In this document: piece by piece, positions 54,167 through 61,929 of the stretch | Layout: each line of letters starts with the position of its first letter | How positions within the stretch are numbered: position 1 is the first letter of the stretch | Assembly: GCA_020635905.1 (NCBI GenBank) | Contig: JACJYV010000001.1 | Span: 868,001-932,000, forward strand | Length of the DNA stretch: 64,000 nt | Reading direction: 5' to 3' | Origin: Bacteroidia bacterium | Lineage (GTDB): Bacteria; Bacteroidota; Bacteroidia; J057; JADKCL01 | Notes under the pieces: model-generated | Database searches by the model: none | What the model saw: the letters and a program-made list of their open reading frames with translations, nothing else | What the model was told of the DNA's origin: nothing | Position numbers and translations under genes: made by a program

Positions 54167-54589
54167 CAGGAGTTTTGCAGGATCAATAACGGGAATGGGA
54201 AATTCTTCCAACGAGGAACCCCGGACTTTTTCAAAAATAATGCCCCGCGAAGTGGAATAAGAGATGGAACAAAGGGCTATACGCACCTGTTCAGGCAGGT
54301 CAGTTTCATCCTTAAGGTCGTCCAGTTCCGGGATTTCAAAGCCAAATGCCCCAATGAAATCCATTAACCTGACCGATTCGTCCTCCAATTGGTATTTATA
54401 AGCCAGTTCCAGAAATACCACAAAGGCCTTTTCCTCAACAGAAAACCCAGAGGAAACCTTATGGGTCAGAATCATTTTTTCATCTTCCAGCTTCTGAATT
54501 TCATACAAAATGGGGTCTTTCAATTGAAAATTGAGCACCTTGATGTCCTTCAATTGGAAAGAGAAGGAGGATTTTTTAGCCGCTGACAT
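54161..54589 (-). CDS. SecB-like chaperone of a toxin-antitoxin-chaperone module
   Basis: The 142-residue protein begins with short beta strands FSFQLKDIKVLNFQLKDPI and ends with EQVRIALCSISYSTSRGIIF and EKVRGSSLEEFPIPVIDPAKLL. The order of four beta strands, then helix with a Cys and ST/SRGIIFEK, then a FPIPVIDPAKLL end matches SecB-like proteins (compare the FPxxxLxPxxF end of SecB). It is the third gene after a HigB-like toxin and a HigA-like antitoxin, with 2 bp spacing, as in TAC modules where the chaperone protects the antitoxin. No SecB signature outside this layout is claimed. Confidence 0.7.
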   Translation of the reverse strand: MSAAKKSSFSFQLKDIKVLNFQLKDPILYEIQKLEDEKMILTHKVSSGFSVEEKAFVVFLELAYKYQLEDESVRLMDFIGAFGFEIPELDDLKDETDLPEQVRIALCSISYSTSRGIIFEKVRGSSLEEFPIPVIDPAKLLK

Positions 54590-54591
54590 GA

Positions 54592-55044
54592 TCAGGCAAC
54601 AGTTTTTCTGGTTGAAGCCACCAGATCTGAATAATTTTCAGAACCTGAAGCCCTGGTCGCAAATGGATCCAGACTCATTTTCCTGATTACAGAAGCGCCA
54701 AATCCATCCTCTCTGGGCTTTTCCCGCATAACTTTGGCATACAAATCAATGATTCTGTTGCGTTTCAGGTAATCCTTTTGCAACACCTCATCCAAAGGTT
54801 TAAAATTCAGCTTGGGAACGTTTCCAGTGGCCAGAACCAGGCTTACCAATTTAGAAATCCTGTGGTCAAAATCTCCGTTCAAAACCTGAGATACATACCC
54901 TTTGGATACCCCCAAACGCTCGGCCAGCTGAGTCTGATTGATGCCTTCTTTTTCCATGTAATCCTTCACCAGATTGAAAATCTGGTTCTGAATTTCAAAA
55001 ACCCAATGCTCCTCACTGGAAAGTAATTCTTCTCTGGTTATCAT
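54592..55044 (-). CDS. higA: HigA-like XRE-family antitoxin with C-terminal extension
   Basis: The 150-residue protein has a helix-turn-helix with KEGINQTQLAERLGVSKGYV and SQVLNGDFDHRISKLVSLV. Beyond it lie 75 residues (KPLDEVLQKDYLKRNRIIDL, MREKPREDGFGASVIRKMSL) ending in KTVA, longer than a simple HigA. In TAC systems such a C-terminal extension is the chaperone-addiction region that makes the antitoxin depend on its SecB-like partner; that role is inferred here. It starts 4 bp after the toxin gene. Confidence 0.8.
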   Translation of the reverse strand: MITREELLSSEEHWVFEIQNQIFNLVKDYMEKEGINQTQLAERLGVSKGYVSQVLNGDFDHRISKLVSLVLATGNVPKLNFKPLDEVLQKDYLKRNRIIDLYAKVMREKPREDGFGASVIRKMSLDPFATRASGSENYSDLVASTRKTVA

Positions 55045-55048
55045 AATT

Positions 55049-55440
55049 TTAACCCTTTCTAAAATTTGAATATTCTTTTGATATTCTGACCAAACGCTTT
55101 ATATCCCCGGATTGCTCAGATTTTTTACCTGCTATTACCACAATTTTGCCTGTAACAGGCTCTTCCAACAGGTAAATCCGCAGATTTTTGGTTTTTACCT
55201 CAAACAAAGAATAGGGGCTGTACCAGAATTCAGTTTTCTGTACTGGCTTTACGGAACCTGAACCATATTGGCTACTTTGTTCATGATGGAAAATGCTCTT
55301 TTTACCTGGCAGGAAAGATTTCCATCTTTCCTGATATCTTCGCAAAAGTCATCAAAGTCGCATTTCCCATTTCTTTTTAGTTTGAAAAAGGAAATTCGAC
55401 CCTGAACCACTTCAAGGATTTCTACTTCAAATTTATTCAT
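55049..55440 (-). pseudogene. HigB/Gp49-like toxin gene, broken by a one-base frameshift
   Basis: The first frame (from the ATG at 55440) reads MNKFEVEILEVVQGRISFFK, then KRNGKCDFDDFCEDIRKDGN up to NKVANMVQVP and stops. The second frame continues KPVQKTEFWYSPYSLFEVKT, KNLRIYLLEEPVTGKIVVIA, GKKSEQSGDIKRLVRISKEY. Joined, the two make a HigB-like protein of about 130 residues. One extra base near 55255 would restore the frame. No slippery site was seen, so this is more likely an inactivating deletion (or a sequencing error) than programmed frameshifting. The antitoxin and chaperone genes downstream are intact. Confidence 0.75.
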
Positions 55441-55531
55441 TTGTTTAGTAATTACTAAACTTTTTCAACATTTTTTTCTTCCCTCACGTGAATCACTTCC
55501 TTCTGAACTGACATGTTGACAGTTTTTGGAA

Positions 55532-55548
55532 TTGGCACAATAAATGCA
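55532..55548 (+). promoter_or_regulatory. Sigma-54-like -24/-12 motif upstream of htpG
   Basis: TTGGCACAATAAATGCA matches YTGGCACGrNNNTTGCW at nearly every fixed position, with exact GG-to-GC spacing. It ends 46 bp before the htpG ATG, almost the same distance as at groES. Confidence 0.5.
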
Positions 55549-55593
55549 AAGTGGGTGAGAAATTAAAAATCGTACACTAAAAATAGGATAAAA

Positions 55594-57435
55594 ATGGCAA
55601 AGACGAAAGAAAAGCAGCCCACCATAGAAACCGGGAACATTTCCGTTCATACAGAGAACATTTTCCCCATCATCAAAAAATCGCTGTACAGCGATCATGA
55701 GATATTCCTGCGGGAGCTCGTTTCCAATGCAGTGGATGCCACCCAAAAAATCAGTTACCTTTCCCGTACCGGCCAGTTTGGCGGCGAATTAGGCGACCTG
55801 AAGATCGTGGTATCCGTCAGTAAAGACGCCAAAACTATCACCATCCGTGACCGTGGACTCGGGATGACGGGCGAGGAAATCAAGAAATATATCAATCAGG
55901 TGGCCTTTTCAGGTGCAGAGGAATTTGTGGAGAAATTCAAGGATGTAAAGGATGCCAAAGAGATCATTGGACAGTTTGGACTGGGCTTTTACTCAGCCTT
56001 CATGGTCTCTTCTACGGTTGAGATCAACACCCTTTCTTATCAGGAAGGCGCCGAAGGCGCCCGCTGGACCTGCGATGGAAGCACCAGCTTCACCCTCGAA
56101 TCAACTGACCGCAGCGACCGCGGCACTGAAATCACCCTCCATGTGGCAGAAGACAGCCTGGAATTCCTCGAAAGCGCCCGCCTGAAAACCATCCTCAATA
56201 AATACTGTAAATTCCTCCCCGTCGAAATCGAATTCGAAGGCGAGATTATCAATACCACGGATCCTATCTGGCGCAAAACGCCCACCAATCTGGAAGACAA
56301 GGATTACCTGGAATTTTTCAAAAAATTGTATCCCTTTGCTCCGGACCCGCTGTTCTGGATCCATCTGAACGTGGATTATCCTTTTGAACTGACTGGGATT
56401 CTTTATTTCCCCAAGGTCCAGAACGAACTCGAAGCCCTCAAAAAAGACCGCATCCAGCTGTATTCCCGCCAGGTTTTCATCACGGATTCCGTGGAAAACA
56501 TCGTGCCTGAGTACCTGATGCTGCTTCAGGGTGTGATTGATTCGCCAGATATTCCGCTCAACGTTTCCCGCAGCTACCTGCAGACGGATTCCAATGTGCG
56601 GAAAATCAGCAACTACATCACCAAAAAGGTTGGAGATAAGCTGAAGGAGCTTTTCCGTGACGACCGCAATAAGTTCATTGAAAAATGGGGCGATGTGGAC
56701 ACTTTCGTAAAGTATGGCATGCTGAGCGACGAAAAATTCGCTGAACAAGCCTTAGAATTTTGTCTGGTGAAAAACACGGAAGGCAAATACTTTACCCTGG
56801 CCGAATACCGTGATGCAATCAAAGATTTGCAGACAGACAAAGACGGGAAACTGGTGATTTTATACGCATCTGAACTCGAAAGCCAGAATACCTACATAGC
56901 CTCTGCCAAAAAGAAGGGTTACGACGTACTTCACCTGAATGGGGTGCTGGACAGCCATTTCATTGGAAAAATGGAACAGGACCAGTCCAACGAAACCTGG
57001 AAAAGGGTGGATTCTGAGTCCATCGACAAGCTGGTGGCCAAGGAGGAAGAACAGGTTGACATTCTGAGCGAGGAGCAAAGCAAAGCTGTGAAGGAGGTAT
57101 TCGACCAGCTGGCTCTGGAGCGTCGCATGATGGTGCAAGCCGCGCCTCTGGGAGAGGATGAATTGCCGATCGTGATTACCCGCCCTGAGTTTATGCGCAG
57201 GATGCGTGAAATGTCTGTGACTTCAGGCAATCCCAATGCTAATTTCCCTGAAATGCTCAACCTGGTGATCAACACCAGCCACCCGCTGATTGTAAAAGTT
57301 GCAGAGCGCAAGACCCCTGATGCGAAAGAAAAGCTGGCCCGCCAGTTGCTGGATCTGGGTTTGCTTTCGCAAAACCTGCTGACCGGCCCTTCCCTGACTG
57401 AGTTCATCGAGCGCAGCATGAGCATCATTCGCTAA
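55594..57435 (+). CDS. htpG: Molecular chaperone HtpG (Hsp90)
   Basis: The 613-residue protein has the Hsp90 ATPase N-terminus: YSDHEIFLRELVSNAVDATQ (Asn for Mg-ATP), ITIRDRGLGMTGEEIKKYIN, IGQFGLGFYSAFMVSSTVEI, then the middle domain with the catalytic-Arg region IPLNVSRSYLQTDSNVRKIS and the C-terminal dimerisation domain. It is slightly shorter than E. coli HtpG (624). It assists folding under stress. The stop codon sits in the loop of a small ATTCGC-TAA-GCGAAT hairpin (57427-57441), and a terminator follows. Confidence 0.97.
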   Translation: MAKTKEKQPTIETGNISVHTENIFPIIKKSLYSDHEIFLRELVSNAVDATQKISYLSRTGQFGGELGDLKIVVSVSKDAKTITIRDRGLGMTGEEIKKYINQVAFSGAEEFVEKFKDVKDAKEIIGQFGLGFYSAFMVSSTVEINTLSYQEGAEGARWTCDGSTSFTLESTDRSDRGTEITLHVAEDSLEFLESARLKTILNKYCKFLPVEIEFEGEIINTTDPIWRKTPTNLEDKDYLEFFKKLYPFAPDPLFWIHLNVDYPFELTGILYFPKVQNELEALKKDRIQLYSRQVFITDSVENIVPEYLMLLQGVIDSPDIPLNVSRSYLQTDSNVRKISNYITKKVGDKLKELFRDDRNKFIEKWGDVDTFVKYGMLSDEKFAEQALEFCLVKNTEGKYFTLAEYRDAIKDLQTDKDGKLVILYASELESQNTYIASAKKKGYDVLHLNGVLDSHFIGKMEQDQSNETWKRVDSESIDKLVAKEEEQVDILSEEQSKAVKEVFDQLALERRMMVQAAPLGEDELPIVITRPEFMRRMREMSVTSGNPNANFPEMLNLVINTSHPLIVKVAERKTPDAKEKLARQLLDLGLLSQNLLTGPSLTEFIERSMSIIR

Positions 57436-57455
57436 GCGAATGAAATAAATTCAAG

Positions 57456-57490
57456 AAAGGCCCCTTCCTTCCAGGTTGGGGCTTTTTTTT
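57456..57490 (+). terminator. Intrinsic terminator of htpG
   Basis: GGCCCC and GGGGCT pair around a TTCCTTCCAGGTT loop, followed by an eight-T run (TTTTTTTT) at 57483-57490. Confidence 0.8.
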
Positions 57491-57514
57491 GCCATACTTT
57501 CTCTATTTTTGAGC

Positions 57515-58192
57515 ATGCAATTTATCGATATCCCCTCAGAGCAGACCACTGCCATCACCGACCTGATTCTTTCGGTCATAGGACTCACCCTTTCTTTTCT
57601 CCTGGTGGTCCTCGGCAGGCGCACAGACATGCGCAAGTGCAGTGTGTGGGCCGCGGCCATCGGCCTGATGGGAATTGCTGCAGGAATTGGTTTTTTCGCG
57701 CATGGGTTTGTCTGGCAGGATGCCACCAAATGGCTGCTCTGGCAGCCTCTGAACCTGTCTTTGGGCTTGTCCATCAGCATGTTTGTGGTGGGAGTGGTGT
57801 ATGATCTGAATCACTATGCCCTCAATAAATGGTTTCTCCCAGGCATGCTTACCCTGGGTCTGGCCTTTTATTCCATCACCCTCCTTTTTCCCAAAACTTT
57901 CCTCATTTTCGTGGCTTATGAAGCTCTGGCCATGTTTTTTGCCCTGGGAGCCTACTTTTACATGCGCAAAACCCGCGGTTGGCCGGGGGCAATCTGGATT
58001 GTGGCAGGGATTGGGGTTTCAATTCTGGCTGCGGGAATTCAGGCCAGTAAAGCGCTTTCTTTTACTCTGATCTGGGAATTTGACCACAACGGAATATTCC
58101 ATTTGGTGCAGATGGCGGGCATTGTGTTTATCTATCTGGGAGTGAAAGCAGAAGTAGAACTGAGGAGCAAATTTACGGTCAGGAGGGGGTAG
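57515..58192 (+). CDS. Multi-pass membrane protein of unknown function
   Basis: From the ATG at 57515 (MQFIDIPSEQTTAITDLILS) the protein has 225 residues with about seven hydrophobic helices, for example LILSVIGLTLSFLLVVLG and WVAAAIGLMGIAAGIGFF-like stretches, and conserved-looking polar residues in HGFVWQDATKWLLWQPLN and WEFDHNGIFHLVQMAGIVFI. The HxxxxHLxQ pattern near the C-terminus resembles ceramidase/PAQR-like membrane hydrolases, but the similarity is too weak to claim. A start 13 codons upstream would fall inside the htpG terminator. Confidence 0.65.
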   Translation: MQFIDIPSEQTTAITDLILSVIGLTLSFLLVVLGRRTDMRKCSVWAAAIGLMGIAAGIGFFAHGFVWQDATKWLLWQPLNLSLGLSISMFVVGVVYDLNHYALNKWFLPGMLTLGLAFYSITLLFPKTFLIFVAYEALAMFFALGAYFYMRKTRGWPGAIWIVAGIGVSILAAGIQASKALSFTLIWEFDHNGIFHLVQMAGIVFIYLGVKAEVELRSKFTVRRG

Positions 58193-58380
58193 TTATCATT
58201 CCAATCTTAACTTAATTTTGAATCCAGGGAGCATGCTTGCTGGCAGTTTTGTGGGTTATCTGGCTGAAAAATCACCCAGCTGACTCTTAGAATTTTCTTA
58301 TAAAATTTAACTAAACACGAAATCAAATACCTACAAATCGCATATAAAAAACCATTTTCATCTGAAATTTTTAACTATTT

Positions 58381-58398
58381 AGTGCATTGGAATGCACT
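58381..58398. promoter_or_regulatory. Palindromic operator candidate, site 1
   Basis: AGTGCATTGGAATGCACT is a perfect inverted repeat of AGTGCAT around a 4-bp centre. It shares its arms with the site at 58439-58462; the centres are 61 bp apart, about six helical turns. Confidence 0.6.
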
Positions 58399-58438
58399 TT
58401 TTGTCTCTAATCGCCATAAATCATTGCTATTTGCACCC

Positions 58439-58462
58439 AAAAGTGCATCAAAATGCACTTTT
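58439..58462. promoter_or_regulatory. Palindromic operator candidate, site 2
   Basis: AAAAGTGCAT and ATGCACTTTT flank a CAAA centre: a 24-bp perfect inverted repeat ending 49 bp before the start of the downstream gene. It is the stronger of the pair and is probably the binding site of a dimeric regulator. Confidence 0.65.
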
Positions 58463-58511
58463 CCCAATTCATTTTACTTCCGTAAATTAATCCCAGGCTA
58501 AAAATCCTTTT

Positions 58512-58979
58512 ATGAAAAGTATTTCCTGGATCCTGCTGGGGATCAGTGTCGCGGTCAATCTGGTTCTGATCATTTACTTTAGCACTGTGCAAAATCGCCT
58601 GGATGGCTACGAAAACCATCCCAAAGTGGAATACATCAGGCGCGGGATTTGCCTTTCTGAAAAGGTCAGGGAAAATGGGGCCATCATTGCTGATTTTTGC
58701 GATTTCGACGACGACCTGGTTTTTGACGAAGTCAAAACCTATAATCTACAGGGTGACCCCTTGCAAACGAGTTATGACGAAAACAATAATTACATTCCCG
58801 AAAAAACCATCTTTTACAACCGTCAGGGCAAGATCAGAGCCAAATATCTGGACCGCAACGAGGATGGCTGGGCGGAAATACTGGTCGAATACCAGCGTCC
58901 GGGCAGCGATTCTGTTACCTATCAGGACCTGAACCAGGATGGCTTTTTTGACCCGGCAGAAATTGAAGCCCCGAAATAA
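58512..58979 (+). CDS. Membrane-anchored protein with calcium-binding-type loops
   Basis: The 155-residue protein has one N-terminal transmembrane segment (residues 5-24) and three acidic loops with EF-hand or dockerin-like spacing: DFDDDLVFDE (64-73), DRNEDGWAE (114-122) and DLNQDGFFDPAE (139-150). The last follows the DxNxDGxxDxxE pattern closely. It probably sits in the periplasm or on the surface, tethered by the N-terminus. Two copies of a palindromic operator precede it, so it is likely under tight control. Function unknown. Confidence 0.65.
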   Translation: MKSISWILLGISVAVNLVLIIYFSTVQNRLDGYENHPKVEYIRRGICLSEKVRENGAIIADFCDFDDDLVFDEVKTYNLQGDPLQTSYDENNNYIPEKTIFYNRQGKIRAKYLDRNEDGWAEILVEYQRPGSDSVTYQDLNQDGFFDPAEIEAPK

Positions 58980-59083
58980 TTGCAAATTCAACCCAAATCC
59001 TCTTTCTGACCACTCGCCAATCGTATTTTTCCATTCAAACAGGTGCCATTGGCCAGAATATCCCAAAGCACTACTTTCGCGGC

Positions 59084-59653
59084 ATGAACACTAACCCAAA
59101 CCCGCTGAATCCCGAACAAACCAAACGGATCAGCAAATTCCTTTCCCTCGTGCTGCGCCATGATCCGGCCAAAATCGGGCTGGAACTTGACCCTTCTGGT
59201 TGGACCAGCGTTGATACGTTGCTCAAAAAGATGTCGGCCAGCGGCCCAAAAATCACCCGCGAAATGCTCGAACACGTGGTAGCCACCAACGACAAAAAAC
59301 GCTTCGCTTTCAGCGAAGACGGCACCATGATCCGGGCCAGCCAGGGCCATTCTGTTGAGGTAAACCTCGGTTACGAAGCGGTCGAGCCTCCTGAGTTCCT
59401 CTTTCATGGCACTGTGCCCAAATTTGTCGCATCGATCAAAGAGAATGGCCTGAAAGCCATGAGCAGGCACGACGTGCACCTTTCCAAAGACCGGGAAACG
59501 GCGGTCAATGTGGGCAATCGCAGGGGAAATGCCCTGATTCTCACCGTGCGGGCGGGCGCCATGCACCGCGCAGGTTATCCATTTTATGTTTCAGAAAACG
59601 GGGTCTGGCTGACTAAGGAGGTGCCCGCGGAATTCATTGAATTTCGAAACTGA
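59084..59653 (+). CDS. kptA: RNA 2'-phosphotransferase (Tpt1/KptA)
   Basis: The 189-residue protein has the full family pattern: KRISKFLSLVLRHDPAKIGL, LDPSGWTSVDTLL, KKRFAFSEDGTMIRASQGHS (Arg and His), FLFHGTVPKFVASIKENGLK, SRHDVHLSKDRETAVNVGNR and YVSENGVWLTKEVPAEFIEF. The enzyme removes an internal RNA 2'-phosphate using NAD+. A TTG / TACTTTCG pair just upstream (59049 and 59072) is a possible promoter that would leave almost no leader. The neighbouring genes do not explain its role. Confidence 0.93.
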   Translation: MNTNPNPLNPEQTKRISKFLSLVLRHDPAKIGLELDPSGWTSVDTLLKKMSASGPKITREMLEHVVATNDKKRFAFSEDGTMIRASQGHSVEVNLGYEAVEPPEFLFHGTVPKFVASIKENGLKAMSRHDVHLSKDRETAVNVGNRRGNALILTVRAGAMHRAGYPFYVSENGVWLTKEVPAEFIEFRN

Positions 59654-59947
59654 TTAAAAGCTGTCTTTGCCGCTCATTTGCGGATCTGAGGGTTTGGGAA
59701 AGGCCTTTTTGAAATACCTGACCCCAAAAAACAAAAGGACCAGCGCGGCCAGCAAAAGGAAAATATACTGCCCGAATCCGCCCACCAGTTTCACCCAGTC
59801 GAAATGCCCTTCTACCCGGGCCGTCTTCAACGATTTGGACAAAACAGACAGGATTCCAATGATGAAAACGGTGAAAGCCATCAACCCAAAGCCGGTAAAA
59901 ACAACGCTGACCAGGGCATAAACGATCTTTTTCAGAGCTTTATTCAC
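59654..59947 (-). CDS. Small two-span membrane protein
   Basis: The 97-residue protein has two hydrophobic segments (about 12-35 and 60-80) around a short loop with KTARVEGHFDWVKLVG, and a basic tail with RYFKKAFPKPSDPQ. The family is unknown. Its stop codon abuts that of kptA, and it lies 11 bp downstream of a gene for a similarly built protein. Confidence 0.6.
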   Translation of the reverse strand: MNKALKKIVYALVSVVFTGFGLMAFTVFIIGILSVLSKSLKTARVEGHFDWVKLVGGFGQYIFLLLAALVLLFFGVRYFKKAFPKPSDPQMSGKDSF

Positions 59948-59958
59948 CTCTTTGGGGG

Positions 59959-60258
59959 TTAGAAATGCTGTTCTTCTTCCTGAAATTGCTGGGTATCTGC
60001 TTCAACCTCAGACGCCATTCCCTTTTTGATAAATTTCCAGCCAAATTTGATCAAAGCCCAGCAAATGAGCCCGGCCAGGCCAAAAGTGAGCAACTGACCC
60101 ACCACATAACCCGCCGAAAGTTCCTCGCAATCCACACAATCCCAGGCCTGAAAATCATCGGTCACGGCTTCAATTCCTGCCACAAAGAATCCAAAGCCAA
60201 CCAGGAAGGCCATAAAAATCATTATTCCACCCGCGAATACCCGGATTGCTTTTTTCAT
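59959..60258 (-). CDS. Small two-span membrane protein
   Basis: The 99-residue protein has two hydrophobic segments (about 8-30 and 55-72). The loop between them carries WDCVDCEELSAGYV with two Cys, and the tail is acidic (EVEADTQQFQEEEQHF). Its layout resembles that of the next gene, from which it is separated by 11 bp; the pair may be related or may form a complex. Function unknown. Confidence 0.6.
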   Translation of the reverse strand: MKKAIRVFAGGIMIFMAFLVGFGFFVAGIEAVTDDFQAWDCVDCEELSAGYVVGQLLTFGLAGLICWALIKFGWKFIKKGMASEVEADTQQFQEEEQHF

Positions 60259-60276
60259 TTCAGGTAAATCAATTGA

Positions 60277-61626
60277 TCAAAAGAGGATCAAACCAAAGGT
60301 AAAAATAATCCCTCCTAAAAGCATGAGAAACAAACAATAGGGCAATATATCACGGGCTTTCAGCCCGGTAATGCCCAAAAGGGGCAACGCCCAGAAAGGC
60401 TGCATCATATTGGTGAGTTGGTCGCCGTAGGCCAGGGCCATGACCGCCTTGCCAAAAGGAACCCCCAGTTCTTTGGCCGCTTCGAGCACAATTCCCCCCT
60501 GAACAGCCCACTGTCCGCCACCGCTTGGCACGAAGAAATTGACCACGCCTGCGCTCAGAAAGGTCAGAACAGGAAAGGTTTCAGGGGTCGAAATCTGCAC
60601 AAAAAAATCAGAAACCAGGTCAATCAGGCCCGAGCCAGCCAAAATGCCCATGATACCCGCATACAAGGGAAACTGGATCATGATGCCCGTACTGCCCACA
60701 ATTGCGGACTCAGTAGCCTTGATAAAGGCATGAAAATGGTCGTGCAAAAGCAGGCAAAGCCCAAAAAGCAGCAGATTGATGAAATCAGGGTTGAGAAAGG
60801 AAAGGCTGATTTTATCGGGTTTGATCAGCGCAAGGTAAATGCAGGCCAGCAAAAAAATCCCACCCAGTAAGAGAGACAAAATGCGGGAACCGTCCAGCTT
60901 CTCAGCGGGCGTTTCCGCCCGGAAAACCAGTGAATCGCCTTGATACTCATCCAGCTGAATCAATTTTCCGGGTGATTTTCTACCCAGCAGAAACATTGCC
61001 GCAGGCAAAATCAATAATAAGAGCAGGGAAACCACCAGATTCATGGTACTGCCCACACTTTCATCCATGGAAACCACTCCTGAAATGGCCTCAAACTGGT
61101 GTCCTGGATCGTTGATTTTGAGGGGTGCGCTCCCTGAAAGGCCTCCATGCCAAACCATCAAACCCACATAGCCTGCAGCCCCAATCAGGGGATAATTGAG
61201 GGGAATTTGCCTTGCAGAGGCGTATTCGCCCACTTTGCGGGCAAAAATTGCCCCGAAAATGAGGCCAAGGCCCCAGTTGAAAAAGGCCAGCAACATGGTG
61301 AGCAGGGTTACCACCAGCGCAGCAGAAGCTGTATTATGGCAAAATTTCAGTCCCGCATTGACCAGGGCGGCAACCGGCCGGGTAAGAGCCAAAACATGCC
61401 CCAGCACCAGCATGAGCATCATTTGCATGGCAAAAGTGAGCAATTTCCAAAATCCATCCTGCCAATGGCCGAGCAATTGAAGGGCATGGGGCTGATCTGA
61501 ACCTGGTGCAGAATCCGTAAAAATCAGGGCCAGCAGAAAAGAAACAAAGGTCAGCAACACGGCCAGCGTAAAAGGCGAAGGAAGATAATTTCGAAAGAAT
61601 GAGATAAATTTATCCGTGCGACTCAT
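60277..61626 (-). CDS. atoE: AtoE-type short-chain fatty acid transporter family protein
   Basis: The 449-residue protein has about ten to twelve membrane spans and the family motifs LPSPFTLAVLLTFVSFLLAL, FFNWGLGLIFGAIFARKVG, AAGYVGLMVWHGGLSGSAPL and VNFFVPSGGGQWAVQGGIVL, typical of AtoE/TIGR00366 transporters for short-chain fatty acids such as acetoacetate or butyrate. The length agrees with the family. The exact substrate is not visible in the sequence. Confidence 0.88.
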   Translation of the reverse strand: MSRTDKFISFFRNYLPSPFTLAVLLTFVSFLLALIFTDSAPGSDQPHALQLLGHWQDGFWKLLTFAMQMMLMLVLGHVLALTRPVAALVNAGLKFCHNTASAALVVTLLTMLLAFFNWGLGLIFGAIFARKVGEYASARQIPLNYPLIGAAGYVGLMVWHGGLSGSAPLKINDPGHQFEAISGVVSMDESVGSTMNLVVSLLLLLILPAAMFLLGRKSPGKLIQLDEYQGDSLVFRAETPAEKLDGSRILSLLLGGIFLLACIYLALIKPDKISLSFLNPDFINLLLFGLCLLLHDHFHAFIKATESAIVGSTGIMIQFPLYAGIMGILAGSGLIDLVSDFFVQISTPETFPVLTFLSAGVVNFFVPSGGGQWAVQGGIVLEAAKELGVPFGKAVMALAYGDQLTNMMQPFWALPLLGITGLKARDILPYCLFLMLLGGIIFTFGLILF

Positions 61627-61929
61627 AAAAATTTACACTTAGCCCAACAATCTGATTGTCCCTCTTACACTCTCTAACTTATCAACATTTCCGGGCGAAT
61701 TCAAATTTGGATAATGATTCTGCTGAAACTAACTTCACTGCACCCTCCAACATCCCCTGAAAATGCATATTCCTTTTCTGGACGTGACGCTTTCAACTAA
61801 CGATCAAGCATTTTTCCAATTATTTATTCACAAAATCGCCGAAAAATGAGGCCAATACTTCACAAAATATTACGCTGGCATAATAATCCCCCAATTTGAA
61901 GAATTATTCACTTTTCGTAGTTTCAATTC
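61627..61929. other. Intergenic region between divergent atoE and the PKD-repeat gene
   Basis: No gene was seen in this AT-rich stretch. It should carry the promoters of both flanking genes. A TTTG with TAGTTTCA 19 bp further on, just before the PKD-protein start, is a weak match to the Bacteroidota promoter pattern. Confidence 0.4.

Noticed and set aside
55049..55440. Two independent small genes in overlapping frames
   Set aside because: The two frames read as consecutive halves of one HigB-like toxin; a single frameshift is simpler.
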